From the NCBI GenBank assembly GCA_032718475.1, contig JAUCBJ010000001.1:62001-126000 (forward strand): a stretch of 64,000 nt of DNA. The letters are read 5' to 3'. Source of the stretch: Nemertoderma westbladi. Lineage: Eukaryota > Xenacoelomorpha > Nemertodermatida > Nemertodermatidae. The translations under genes were made by a program, and so were the position numbers. The notes beneath the pieces were generated by a model, which saw only the letters and a program-made list of their open reading frames with translations, did not search any database and was not told the DNA's origin. This document shows positions 12,641 to 24,800 of the stretch, piece after piece (within the stretch, counting starts at the first letter, position 1; the number at the start of each line of letters is the position of its first letter).

Positions 12641-13124
12641 GCGATCGTTTCATTGTTTATCGTAATTGACTCCGTCGCCTCCTCGGATTATGAATCCGGC
12701 CGGGTTTCGTAGATTCCGCCATCATCGTTCAGCAGTTCAGTGTTTTTAATCAAAGCCAGAATTCCGGCACCGGCACCACGATCAACGATTTCGGAAGTAA
12801 CAGATTCCGTCAACAACACTCGGGGTTTAAAAAATACAACTATCGGGCAACTTGTAACTGGGCGATCATCTATCTGATAGTTGAAAAAGACTGTCTGACA
12901 GTTGGTATCAGACTATCTGATAGTTAGAGCCCCATGGGTAAATCCTTACCCCATGGGCTGTTACCTCTCTGACTGACAGCGCAACAGCCCCTATAGAGTA
13001 AACCTTAAGTCTAACATTGCATTGATTGAAAACCACAAATCTTAAGAGTAAGACCCAGCAAGCCAATACGAGGGCTCCAATTTCTAATTAAATAGAAAGG
13101 ATTAGAAAGGTTTTCCAGATAGGA

Positions 13125-13146
13125 GGGGGGGGGGGGGGGGGGGGGG
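13125..13146 (+). repeat. Poly-G tract (22 G)
   Basis: An uninterrupted G run. Similar runs occur at about 2151-2162, 10183-10194, 22411-22429 and 22657-22677, and a C run near 45617-45634. They could form G-quadruplex structures; length may be unreliable in assemblies. Confidence 0.8.
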
Positions 13147-13245
13147 ACTGGACGCAATAAAAATTCATCCCTCTCTCTCCAGGGGAAATTGGACACAAAT
13201 AACAGATGATTACTCTCAAAAATAAAACAATAACCTGTTATATTG

Positions 13246-15302
13246 GGGTATAGCTTTTCGCCGTATCCGTATGCATTTGCCGTAGGCCTCTACGTATGTC
13301 TGTATGTACATACGCGTATGTATGTGCGTATGTAATGGATTCCTATGGAGAATAATCCGTATGTGATTTTAGAGATTAGGCATTGCGGACCAGTAAGAAG
13401 TGCACAGCACACATGCAGACTGAAGACAGGTAGCCTACTTAAAGCTAAGTGATTTAAAGAGTGTGGCTGCCGCTACCTTTTGTCAAATAAACAATGCAGG
13501 ACAGGTCCAGGATGAGTGACAGCCGGTGTCCGCCAGCCCCGGGATGCGCCAGCAGTGCAGTACCTATGTAACCTAGCTCTTCTTGACGCCGCTTGGAAAT
13601 CTAACCAACCGTGATTTATTTTTGAACTGTTTTTCCACCAACCTGGCTATAGAATGTTGTTGGTTGCTACAGTATATGGCACTAACATAGTAGTATAGAC
13701 TGATAGAAGCAGCAATGAGAATGCTAAGGGAATAAACATTCGCACAGATATTGAAAACCGTCGTGTCAGTCTGTCCTTCTTTGTGAATTTATTAACATAT
13801 AATATATGTACCTTTACTTTCGCTGTTTCGGGGCCAGTATTTAGTTAACCATATGCAACCAAGTGCCAACAAGTCCAACCTACGTGCCAGTTAGTCAAAC
13901 CACGTGTCAGCGAGTGCAACCGGGTGCCAGTAATTAATCTAAGTCCAACCGGGCGGCCAGGTGTCAGTTAGTACAATAAAACAAGCCCTGTGGCGCATCC
14001 CGGGGCTGAAGGACATCATCTGTCACTCATCCTGGACCTACAATGTTTATTTGCCATTAGGTAGCGGCAGCCGCACTCTTTAAATCATATCGCTTTTAAG
14101 TAGGCCTACCTGTCTTCAGTCTGCATGTGTGCTGTGCACTTCTTACTGGTCCGCAATGCCTAATCTTTAAAATCACATACGGATTATTCTGGGTGTTTGA
14201 AAAAGGTGGACTGGTCACAGAAAACATGGACAATGGACAGACCAATCACGGGCGATTTGCGTCACACAGCATGTCCACCTTTTCAGCTTTGTTGTCCACC
14301 TTTTTCAAATTTGAATAAGGCTGTAACGTAGACTGGGTTGAGAAAGAACAGGCAATGAATTCATCAATCAGATTGATTTGCACATTATAGCAGCTCTGTC
14401 CACGTTTTTCAAAAAATTTCAGAAGGTTTTTATGGATTATTATTGCAGTATTGTTATTATTATCCATACTTACTGTGACCAACCGAAGTTGTCGAAATAG
14501 GCCTAGTTCAATAATATGGGGCGACACGGGCGAGCCACGAAGTCTGTGAGCTGAGCCTTACCTTAGCATCAATATTGGAACGTCAATATTCTAACTCATT
14601 ACAGTATAAGTTATTATAATAACTACCTATTGTACTGAGAGGGAAATATAATATGCTTTATTTACCGTTCATCCGAGATCTGTTATTAAACGACCGAGCG
14701 CAGCGAGGGAGGTAAATAAGTCCCCATATTTTGGGAGTGGCGGTCCGGAACCCTAATTCGTAAGTGGATTTTAATGGAGCGCCCTGAACCTTATTTATTA
14801 CTGTCACTGTAACCCCATAGCCTTAAATACTCTGTGAGTCGCATGGGGGTAGATACGCCTAGGGACACCGGCAGCATTCTTACTGCATGCTGCTTCAAGC
14901 ATGCCCATTACTGCATTATAGATCGATAATTCACACCTGTAAAAGGTGGACAGTCCCATCACTAATAAATAGCATTGCTTTAATACGTTTCTGATTGGTC
15001 AGACTATTATCTATGTTTTTTGTGCATGTGTCCAGTCCACCTTTTTCAAACACACATCTTATTCCCAATTATGTAACTAAGAAAGCGAAAACTTGAAAAA
15101 GGTGGACAGACCAATTGCTACAAACTGCTTTCATAATACGTTTCTGATTGGTCTGTCCGTTGTCCATGTTTTCTGTGTCCAGTCCACCTTTTTCAAACAC
15201 CCGATTATTCTCCATAGGAATTAATTACATACGCACATACGCGTATGTGCATACGGATACGGCAAATGCATACGGATACAGCGAAAAGTTATATCCAGAT
15301 AT
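13246..15302. mobile_element. Long inverted-repeat element with ~11-bp target duplication
   Basis: The arms 13246-13560 and 13985-14190 plus 15202-15302 are inverted copies. They share TTTTCGCYGTATCCGTATGC near the ends, then the CAGACTGAAGACAGG and CTGGACCT blocks, and the GGGATGCGCCA edges around a central spacer at about 13561-13984. The direct repeat CTGTTATATTG flanks the whole (13235-13245 and 15303-15313). A duplication of 9-11 bp suggests a Mutator-like element, but the extreme ends do not align perfectly (about 6 nt extra on the right). No transposase is present. The right arm is split by the MITE at 14191-15202. Confidence 0.7.
14191..15202. mobile_element. Mutator-like MITE, 9-bp target duplication, nested
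   Basis: The ends are long inverted repeats beginning GGGTGTTTGAAAAAGGTGGA, continuing through a block containing AAAACATGGACAA and GACAGACCAATCA. The insertion is flanked by GATTATTCT at 14182-14190 and 15203-15211. The other arm of the host inverted repeat (13340-13375) preserves the uninterrupted site GGAGAATAATCCGTATG, which proves the boundaries and the 9-bp duplication. Additional internal copies of the terminal block (about 15025-15110) show a complex interior. No ORF of note. Confidence 0.85.
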
Positions 15303-16042
15303 CTGTTATATTGTGCTTAAAATAACGTGCCACTGGTCTCTATCTGTCGCCACGGTAGCATACTGCTGTACCCTGCTGCCCTGTCTGCCTGTACAGTGCT
15401 GAAGTCTGACATCTGATAGTGTACCCTACCAGGACTACAGTACCAGCTTAGTGGCTTACTGCAGTCAGCAGTACAGCAGTAGGCCATGTAGGGCTACCTT
15501 TCTGACCTGTCTACTACTGTACTGTCTGACTGTACCAGTACCAGAACAGTACACTGGTACAGTACAGGAGTACAGCAGTCAGGCAGTAGCAGTAGTGCCG
15601 TACCGACCGTGCGAACGACTGGCAACTGATACAGTCAGACAGTAGGCACGACACAGCAGCACATTACAGTCCGCAGTCTGGTCAGCCCTATATGGAATAC
15701 TGACAAAAAGCGCGCCACACGCGTTCTGGTTATATCGCGCCAGCCATGATATCCAACTGTCCAATGCGCGCCAAGTCAAAAATTGACTATGAAATTTTGC
15801 AGTAATTGCTGAATCAGTGAATTGTAATAATTTATCAGTCTGTCAGTTTATATAATGCTGTCTGGCTGTAGCCCTACAGTATTTTAAACATAAAAATGCG
15901 AGCGTAGCGAGCAAGGAAATTTTCCAATTATGTTAACATAAATACTGAAATACAGTCTGACACTGACAGACTGACAGTAATAGTCAGATAGTACTGTCAG
16001 ACTGTACTGCTGTAGTAGTAGTAGTAGTCCTGTAGTAGTACA
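15303..16042. other. No gene; CAG/GTA-rich simple sequence
   Basis: The stretch is rich in short imperfect CTGTA, CAGTA and GTAC motifs and a GTAGTAGTAGTAG run (16012-16025). A GCGAGCGTAGCGAGC motif is at about 15898-15912. Nothing coding is supported. Confidence 0.5.
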
Positions 16043-17210
16043 TAGGGAACATAGGCCTACCCTTAAATAAGCTCCAAAAGTGGGTTCTTATTTAAGGAAA
16101 ATGGCTCTTATTTCAGTCACTGATCTATGCCAAAATTGGCATTTTTCAAAATTGGAAGTTTTCATGCCAAAATTGGAATTTTTGATATATTTTCTGTCCA
16201 GGGTCAGCCAATATTGGCTGGGGTTAACTAAATTTTGCAAAAAATTATATTTTGATGCATTTAGAAACTTTTGACCGAGATAAAAAAAAATTCACCATGC
16301 TTTTGGTTTTTTATGATTAACATTTTGATTTGATACTGTAACCTCTAGTTCCAAAATTGGAAGTTTTTGACCTGCCGTTTTTGGCATTTTTTATTCTGAG
16401 AGCAGCTGCAGACTGGCAGAGAGAGTGGTTGTAGTTGCTGAGTTGCAGCTTGCAGGCATATATCTGTATATTGGTATATTACCGAACTTTTGTTGTAAAT
16501 GTGTCAGTGTCATGCTGTGACAGCTGTGATGTGACATTACAGCATTATACATTCTAGTGAGTTGCATGTGCTTGTGTGTGTAGTATATGGTGTACGTACA
16601 GTACAGTAGGGAACACATGCCCGAATTGGCAGCACAGACGCACTGCCATTTTTGAAAAATGCACTGCCATATTAGGCAGTTTTACCCTAAATTTCGGATA
16701 AAATGTGAATTTTTATCAACTTCCTGCTGGAAGGGCCCCATTTTTATTTCATTGGATGAAAATATGATATATATTGGAGGTAAATACAAAATGTGGTAAG
16801 AGTTTCATGGTTGGGTTTTGGAGATATTTGACATTGAAAATTGCAAGTCAAAAACATGCACTGCCTAAAATGGCAGTTATGGTATTGAATTAATTCCTTC
16901 TGACTGACTTGGAGAGCTGGAGAGCCTGGCAATGCCAGGCATCCTTCAGTCCTTCAGAGTTTATCTATCTCTGTCTGTACTGTATCTGCTAAGCAGCCTA
17001 TCTATCTACAGTATATAAGCCTATCCGTTTGAAAGCAATTTATATATTTTGTTTTTGTTAGTTATTCAGTTAGGGGAAAGTGGGGGAATTAGAAACACTT
17101 TTTGGATTTTAAAAAATTAAAAGTGCCCTCATTTCTACACAAACATTCATAGAGGAAATATAACTATAGATTTGGAATCATGCATCTCTCTGCTAACAAT
17201 AGAACATCCT

Positions 17211-17255
17211 ATCTCGTCTGCCTATCACTATCTGGTAGTGACAGGCAGACGAGAT
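17211..17255. other. 20-bp hairpin, one mismatch
   Basis: ATCTCGTCTGCCTATCACTA pairs with TAGTGACAGGCAGACGAGAT around a 5-nt TCTGG loop. The right arm is followed by a T run. It lies in the mariner-type element; whether it is transcribed is unknown. Confidence 0.8.
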
Positions 17256-17929
17256 TTTTTTTAAGTCGAGATTGTTTCCATTTACCCCACAATGGGGTAA
17301 ATGGAAACAGGGTTTGCCTCCCAATAGTTAAATCAACCAGAAATTCACATGGGGTAATTGGAATATTTCTAATTACCACATGGGAATGTAGATTAAATTG
17401 CGCACAATTTGATATATAACATGTCTATGTTGCCACATATGTTTAATATTTAAAGTGTTTCACAAACCTTCAACAATTAACAGAGATATGCATGTTTGTG
17501 AATAAATGACATCCAGCAACAATATGGATATATGAAAACTAATTATTGCTCTTTATATAACTAAATTAAACTTAATTTATTTAAATTAAAATGAATTAGC
17601 TTAACTTAAATTAAAATTAGAATTTCTTGTTGGTTCAGCACAGCCCCATTCCCGCTTTTCCTATTACCACCAGATATTGGGCCAATGTTTCCTCATTGGC
17701 TTTTCCGAGAAAACATCTACGCACCTGACCTATATAATTAGCGATCACTATATTTAAGTTTCTTGTTCCCAGAGGGTACCCCCAGGAATTCCAAAGGTAT
17801 ATGCAGCCTTCCGAATAGTGGCATGACCACTGGAAATGGTGCTTTAAGGCAGCAGATAGAGATTCCATAGAGTATGACGCCCAGGCAACGCAGGCAGCCA
17901 TGAAGTTTTGCGTAAAATTGAGGGAAAAG

Positions 17930-18130
17930 AGCAGGTTACAGAGGCTGGCTTTTCTAACCCAAACAATAAACGGCCACTTTCCCAAATGAGGGAAAGGAGC
18001 AGATTACAGAGGCATGCTTTTCTAACCAAAACAATAAACGGCCACTTTACCAATTGAGGGAAAGCAGCAGGTTACCTAGGTGGGCTATTCTAACCAAAAC
18101 AATAAACGATTACTTTACCAATTGAGGGAA
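17930..18130 (-). repeat. Dispersed ~75-bp repeat, three inverted units
   Basis: Three units read CAATTGAGGGAAA ... CAGGTTAC ... TCTAACCAAAACAATAAACG, the reverse complement of the family at 2725-2945. They sit in the mariner-type element at 17073-18725. Confidence 0.8.
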
Positions 18131-20684
18131 ACCATATGGTCAGACTTCTAGTCAGCTAGTAGTCATTAGTCACATGGTCAGACTGTCAGTAGTCACTCTA
18201 TAACCAAAAAAATCAGGCACTCAAGCAATAGGCAGATAGGTACCGGTGCGCAGCTGTATGACAATTAGAAACTGTTGAAAAGGACGGTCCCCAAAGTAAC
18301 AGGACCAGCTAAAAAAATTAATGTTTCCAATTACCCCATGGCACTAAAATTTGACCATTTTTAAATTATGTTGAACAAACAAATTTTTAATTATGCTATC
18401 ATTAAATTAGGTTGTCTACTGAATAGATGACATAATAAGCTTTAAATTAAGCTATTGCTTAAGATAATTGGAATAAGACATCGCTCACAATCCATTTGTG
18501 AAGTTGCAAAAAAATAATCGAAAATTTGATTTTTTTTTCATCTTTTATACAATCAGCCATTTGACAATGAAGAAGTGAAAATAAACGCCATATTCCTATT
18601 GGAAAAATAATCACCAATAATTTATCTCAATAAACATCAAAATTTCAAGTCTATACATACAAAAGCATGCATGTAGTAGCCATTGCTTCTAATTACCCCA
18701 TGTTTCTAATTCCCCCACCTTCCCCTAACTGGTTAACAATTTACACAGTCACTGACAGATAATTTATTAATATATTTATTATAATGTATAAAATATTAAT
18801 ATACTGATATATGTGGCCATTATAACAATATGTATTATAGGCCTATAGTTTGTTAATATTAAAAGTTACGGTTCGCTAATGATAAAATTTATGTTTATTG
18901 ACTGATTGATATGGTGACTGATAATTATTGATAGTAAATAGTTAGTAATAAAATCATTAGGCCTAATATATATCATATTTAAGGGGTCTGTACAGAAATT
19001 TACCTCCCCTTGATTAATTTATTGTTTAATAATTCAGTAATTTATGGATGTAAAAATAAATGTCTTATAAGGCACTGTTTAAGGATTAACTGATAAGGCA
19101 TTATTTGTTAACAAAATACAAATTACTGTATAAGAAGTCATCAGATCATTAGTAAGAAATAATTAAATCCAATTTAGATACTACAAAATAGTCCTATATT
19201 TAGATTTACACGTTCACACACAAAATTTATATAATAAACTAGAATCTTAATACTGTATGATTTACCGGCTGACCAGTAATCTAAAATTGATATATATAAA
19301 TCAATTAATTGTAAATTGATACAGTATTATGTTGGTTTTACAGTAGATGGAAAACGTAAAATATAGAGTGAGCAATGCGTAAAACCAACGTAAATAAAAA
19401 ATAATAATAAAGATAAAGATAATATATTCTAACAAACACATGTTGCAACAGTTTATTTTTTTTAAAGCAAAATTTGATACTAATGTTTTTGTGTACAAGT
19501 ACAATAAGTTGGCTGATAGGTTAAAACGTCAATAGTAAAACATTAGAGTAAGCCACAAGTAAAACAAACATAATACTGAATATCTACAATATAAAAATAT
19601 TACAAATTAAAAATTAAAATTAACAAGCTAATATTGCGATAGTATAAATTAAGCTAAAACTGAGATGAGCGTTTATGTTTACAATAGGCAATAGGAGTAC
19701 GTAGATTAAAACACATACAAAGTCATTCATTCGACAATAGTAACGGATATAGAGAATACAATACAAACCAACAAAGAATATACAGATATATTATATACAA
19801 ATTCAGAAATATGATCGGGTCTTTCTTTTTCCAACTCTCCCAGTTTACTGGTGTTTCAAACTGTGAAAAAATTATTTATAAAATCTGTTGAATATTGGTT
19901 ATTTATATATATATTATTGTTTCCATCAGAATTGCTGAATTGTATGTAATGCTGATGCTGAATGCATTTTCTGATTTTGCACTGCCATTTTAAGCATTGT
20001 ACTGCTAGTTCAAAAAGTATGCTGCTATATTAAGCAGAACACTGCTATTTTGGGCAGTGCATGCTTTTGACTGGCAATTTTCAAAGTCTGATGTCTCTAA
20101 AACCCAACTGTGAAAGTCTACCAAATTTTCCATTTACCTTGCAATACATACTATATTTTCATCCCATGAAATAAAAAAGGGGCCCTTCAAGCAGGAAGTT
20201 AATAAAAATTGACATTTTATCAGAAATTTAGGCTAAAACTGCCTAATATGGCAGTGCATTTTGCAAAGTCTGCACTGCCCGTTTGGGCATGTGTTCCCTA
20301 CTGCAGTAGGTACGGTACTTGTACTATCCAATATCCGAATCCGAGAATCCGAATATCTTAATGTGAATGTTAACCTTGATATGATATCTTCTTAACTACA
20401 TAAGAAACGCCCTGCGCTGGGCCATACAACAATGTAAGATTTGATCACATTATCAATTTCAATACTTTGTCTCTGTTTGTGTATAACTATACATTCAGAC
20501 CTTTTTTTAAGAATTCGCTATCACCATCACCTGCTTAGCTTGAAGAAGACTTAGTTCCAGTTGCAGTTGTTGTGTTGTGTTAGTGTTAGTACTTCCAGAG
20601 GCGGTCATTCATTACCAGTGCCTTTTGATTTATTAAATGCCGACTTTGTGCCACACATCTACCTGTCTACTGCACAAGTAACCG

Positions 20685-20880
20685 CTTTAGATCCTAGAGC
20701 ACCTTAGACCCTGAACGAACTTAGATCTTGGGTGAACTTAGATCCTTCCCATTCGAACTTCGATCCTTCCCAGGCAGCCAAGCTGCCAAGCGAACTTAGA
20801 TACTTCCCATACTGCCATACGAACTTAGATCCTTCCCATATGAACTTCGATCCTCAACATACAAACTTAGATTCCACCTT
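20685..20880 (+). repeat. Cluster of GAACTTAGATCC motifs (left arm)
   Basis: About ten copies of CGAACTT(A/C)GATCCTTCCCAT-type motif occur here. The reverse complement GGATCTAAGTTCG clusters at 23960-24240, so the two clusters look like subterminal repeats of one element enclosing 20964-23659. Confidence 0.65.
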
Positions 20881-21464
20881 GCATATATCTGTATATATCA
20901 GTATATTGCTGTACCATAGCTGTGTTAATGTAAAAACGTCATCCCCATACTGCCATACCACACTGGAATCCTTACAGGGTGCGCCGGATTTATCCGGCGC
21001 GCATTGAAAAGCCTGGCGCGCAAATTTGGCGCGTTTTCATAAAACGCGCCAAGCTTTGGCGCACTGGCGCGCAAAAATTATGCATTGGCGCGCTGGCACG
21101 CAAAAATTATTCATTGGCGCGCTACAAATATTTCATGCCGGGCCACCTCCACCGCTCCACCTATCCCTACATACATCCCATACAGTCACCCTATCAGCAT
21201 TTATAATTTTACATAGATACCCCGTCGCTATGTAAATCCTAGATACCGACAGATATTTTCCTATATACTTAGCCGTGTGTATCCAATGTGTATGTAGAGT
21301 ATTGTATGCATTGGCCATAGGCCGTAAGCGTAGGGTAGGATGTAGGGATTAGATAAGGTAGGCTTTCACCCCCCTCTCCCAATATCTCCATGTTGTAACA
21401 TTGAGCTTCATGTGTGCCCTGAATGTCCTGTGCTCCTAACCAAACATTATTTTCAGATAACCAC

Positions 21465-22060
21465 CGGTTCCAAGTTTTTTTTACTCTTTATAACCACAGG
21501 TTGGTTAGTAACGTTTTAACCGTGGGTTTTTCTTTTATAACCACAGGTTATAAATAAATTAAAGCCTCAGTTTATTAAAATCACCGCCAGTTTTCTCAAA
21601 TAAAACCGCCAGTTGACTGTTAATTAAACGGCGGTTTCGTAAAAACTGGTTTATTTGGTTGCCGTTTTACCTGTGGTTTTTTGAGAAAACCGGCAGTTTT
21701 AAATAGTTGAAACGCCAGTTACCAGCAGTAAACCATAGGTTAATAAATGCCGATGAAGTATTCGACCGGGAATTTGCGTTAAACCAGAACCTGAGGTTAC
21801 AGAAACCGGCAGTTCCTTGCTATAAAAAATACCAGAGGTTTTACAACGCATTTTTAGGTTCTAAACAACTGGGGGTTATGGAGCCGCCGGTTTTACGAGA
21901 GATAATCAGCCCCCGGTTTGTACAACTGCCAGTTCTTGGCAACGTTTATTTACCGCCGGTTTGTAAAAACAACCTGCGGTGGTTTTCGTTGCAAAACAAC
22001 CCCAGGTAGTTCTTGCAAACCGGCAGTTTTTTAACAAAATACCACCACTTACTTTTTTCA
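21465..22060. repeat. Cluster of short CCGCCAGTT / ACCACAGGTT motifs in both orientations
   Basis: More than twenty variants of AACCGGCAGTTTT, ACCGCCAGTT and TAACCACAGGTT occur over 600 bp. The mixed orientation and regular 20-30 bp spacing suggest a protein-binding array or a decayed palindromic satellite. Short ORFs here follow from the repeat and are not supported as genes. Confidence 0.55.
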
Positions 22061-22441
22061 GTGCGTACGCAAAGACAAGAGGGCGGTCAGTCAAATAAAA
22101 CATTGGAAAATCGCACGAAATGTGATTGGATGCTTCCTGTTCCAATTGCCTGCCCGAACACTCTGAAAGAAATTGTGACGCTATATCTAAAAAAACATAA
22201 ACCCCCAGTCCTAAAAATGACTGACCCAAGAACGCAGTTGCAGCCTGGCCATGGTCAAGTTATCAAACGTATACAGACGAAAACTAAATATTTATTTGAT
22301 TAAATTCGTCATTGAATAGTAATACTGAATCAACTTAGACTTAAATTCTATGCAAATTTTGCCTATTATTAATCTACGCCTATTTGCAACAGGGAAAGAG
22401 GATTGAATTGGGGGGGGGGGGGGGGGGGGTGTAGTGTTGAT

Positions 22442-22609
22442 CAGGGATGGCATAACGAAAACGAAACAAAGCATAGTTGCTAATAATGAAACGAAAAAAT
22501 AATGTAAGGTAAAAATGCCAAACGAAATAAAAACACAAGCAAATAACGAAACAAAATAATATAAGTTTCGTTTTTTTCTCTTTTGTTTCGTTTCGTTATG
22601 CCATCCCTG
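22442..22609. mobile_element. 168-bp hAT MITE
   Basis: Ends CAGGGATGGCATAACGAAA and TTTCGTTATGCCATCCCTG are perfect inverted repeats. The flanks GTGTTGAT (22434-22441) and GTGTTGGT (22610-22617) match in 7 of 8 positions. The interior repeats AACGAAAC, giving a mostly palindromic element too short to encode anything. Confidence 0.85.
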
Positions 22610-22979
22610 GTGTTGGTTTTATAGAGGCTTTTAAATTTTAAATTTTGTGGTTTGAGGGGGGGGGGGGGGGGGGGGGGTAGTAGAGTCAGGATTGTAATTT
22701 GTTTAAATACAGTGGAATTGTCAATGATTCTCTTATCTTATCTTAATGCACTTACTACATTCTAGCAGTGTAATTCTTTGTTATTCTGAACTCTACTTGA
22801 GAAATACATCAATACTTTCGAATTTAATTATATTAACCAAACATATTGGAATTAATGCGATTACTAAAATTATGTTAAAATTGCTCGCTAAAATGTGACC
22901 TGATAAAAATAAAATAAATAAGTAAATAGATTGCATCGAGTTATAAAATAATGAAATAACAGTTGTCCATCGTAATGCA

Positions 22980-23240
22980 GAACATCGTCCCGTGATAAGC
23001 GACCTCCACGTCTGAATTTAACAACTTTTATTTTTGAGCTATTGACTGTTAGGTCGTGGTCTCTGCAGTAGTCAAGTAATGCATCGAGTGCAATCTGAAT
23101 TTGCGCAATGGAATTTCTACAAATAACTAGATCGTCGGCATACATGAATATAAGGCATCCAGTTGCTATAATAACTGCAGCGAGGTCGGAAACAAACAAG
23201 ATGAATATGAGAGGGTATAGCTCAGTAGCATGTCACCTTG
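22980..23240 (-). pseudogene. Non-LTR reverse transcriptase fragment (YADD box)
   Basis: The minus strand reads FVSDLAAVI, then GCLIFMYADDLVICR, then ALLDYCRDHDLTVNSSK and VVKFRRGG. This is the palm region of a LINE reverse transcriptase: the YADD box is the catalytic motif and the LTVN..K segment follows it in this family. An upstream piece equivalent to the QGD...P.LF motif is in another frame (23200-23240), so a frameshift is present. It is a truncated, dead copy inside the GC-rich-ended element. Confidence 0.85.
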
Positions 23241-23959
23241 AATAACTTCAATGGTCTGTGTGATCGGTTCCAGAACATAAATCCCAATTAATATACAAAC
23301 AAAGTTTATTGCTAGTATGGCCCAATCACGGTGATACATTTTCGACTGATGCCAAGTGCCAAGACGGCAATACATTAATACTTAATAAATCCTGAACATT
23401 ATTGTGTGCTGATGGCCTAATTGTTGTATTATACAGTATGTGGCATGTTAAGTGAGCTCAAAACAAAATTATTTCCTGGCGTGCATATATTCTTAACTGG
23501 CGCCGAATGTATTTTAATTTGTATGCTACATTTTTTCTGGCGCACATCAATTTATAGAGTTCAGAGTGTTGGCGCGGCGCGATTTCCAATATTACTAGGC
23601 GCGGCGCGATTTTCATAATATCTGGCGCGTTATCCGGCGCGCTTTTTGTAAGGATTCCACTAGGGCTGCCATAGGCTGAGGCCAGCAGACCTTACTGTAA
23701 ATATTATCAAGCTTGAAGGAAAGTGAACTTATAATTCCTACTACCATAATAATAATAACAGAATAAATAGGCCTAATACATTGCACCGAATTAGCTATTA
23801 ATTTGCAAATTATAGTTTGTTGGTGAGTAACTAATCGCAACTACTTTGAGTGTATGACTTATTTGCATTAGATCATTATAAGTCTGTAAGTACTTTTATA
23901 TGCTTAATGTAAAATGTAACACAGTACAATACTATAATATCAATTGAACGTGGCCAGCA

Positions 23960-24240
23960 CTACATGATGTGGGATCTAAGTTCGCCTCTCCTCTAGCAGT
24001 CTAGCGTGTGCTAAGGAATTTGTATAAATTTGGGATCTAAGTTCACCTAGTTCAGTAGTTAGGATCTAAGCTCCCCCGGACTACCGGATAGGATCTAAGC
24101 TGCTAAGTTCACTTAGTTAGGATCTAAGTTCAACCAGACTGCCAGATATAGGATCTATGTTCGCATATATAGGACCCAAGTTCGCATAGATATAAGTTCC
24201 TCAAACTGTCAAAGTCATGCCCTGCAGGATCTAAGTTCGT
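23960..24240 (-). repeat. Cluster of GGATCTAAGTTCG motifs (right arm)
   Basis: Seven or more GGATCTAAGTTC motifs, the inverse of the 20685-20880 cluster. The two arms flank 20964-23659. Confidence 0.65.
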
Positions 24241-24800
24241 TTACCGAAATATAATGCATTATACGGTAATAAATTTGCATGAAAATAGATTAGTTCAAAC
24301 CGTCAAAATACATTATTAATCTAATAACTGGCTGACTGGTGCTTATCAGTACTAGTTCCAATTTTGGAATTAATGCCGAAATTGGAATAAAAACTTCCAT
24401 TTTTGAAAACTGCCAATTTTGGCATAGATCACTGACTGTATTTAGGGGTTTTTGGGCCTTTTTTGGATATTTTTTCGATATAATATGCAATAACTTGTTT
24501 CAGGAAAAAATACCGCATAATTTTATTTCACAATGTAAAAGTTTGGTCTTTCTTGAACATAATGCAAAAAACCAGAAAACATTTCACCGTCCGGTTTTTT
24601 TTCTACAAGCGTTTTAAAATTCCATCAAAAATACGACCAGTTCCTAAATAAGGGGGATTTTTTAAATTTACCTTATTTAAGATATCGAAATTGTACACAT
24701 AAATACTAAAAGTCCCTAAATAAGAACTTTTTGACCTGGGTTTCTTATTTAGGAATACCGGTACAATTGTATTCCAAAATCTGCACACTCCTTAAATAAA

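Larger units (their letters stand above)
10216..12990. repeat. Element bounded by ~55-bp inverted repeats
   Basis: The left arm 10216-10269 (starting GGGCTGTTGCGCTGTCAGTC) and right arm 12936-12990 (ending GACTGACAGCGCAACAGCCC) are near-perfect inverted repeats. Between them lie LINE remnants (10886-11262, 11290-11700) and a 139-bp tandem repeat. I see no convincing target duplication, so the class is unassigned. Confidence 0.65.
17073..18725. mobile_element. Tc1/mariner-type non-autonomous element, TA target site
   Basis: Inverted ends GGGGAAAGTGGGGGAATTAG and CTAATTCCCCCACCTTCCCC lie directly between TA dinucleotides (17071-17072 and 18726-18727). Inner repeats of GGGGTAATTGGAA / TTCTAATTACCCC type mark the subterminal zones. 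No transposase remains. It carries three inverted units of the dispersed 75-bp repeat (17930-18130) and a strong hairpin (17211-17255). Its termini are GG...CC next to TA, which matters for the TAGGCCTA octamers. Confidence 0.8.
16604..20303. mobile_element. 3.7-kb element with ~290-bp terminal inverted repeats
   Basis: The termini start CAGTAGGGAACACATGCCC and are inverted copies for about 290 bp (16604-16895 and 20010-20303), with landmarks ACTGCCATATTAGGCAG, AACTTCCTGCT and GAAGGGCCCC. The direct repeat CAGTA (16599-16603 and 20304-20308) may be the target duplication. The terminal CAGTAGGGAACA is shared with the larger complex at 16043-29410, suggesting one family. No transposase is present; a mariner-type element (17073-18725) sits inside. 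Confidence 0.7.
20964..23659. mobile_element. GC-rich inverted-repeat element (GGCGCGCC-type ends)
   Basis: The left end TGGAATCCTTACA followed by many GGCGCGC repeats (20985-21125) faces the right end with GGCGCGGCGCG repeats (23560-23640) and TGTAAGGATTCCA (23647-23659). The GC-rich ends contrast with an AT-rich interior holding a hAT MITE and a LINE fragment. A related GC-rich piece lies at 41440-41510. No clear target duplication was found. Confidence 0.6.

Noticed and set aside
22659-22677. Poly-G tract as a regulatory element
   Set aside because: Several such homopolymers occur in unrelated places; nothing ties them to a gene.
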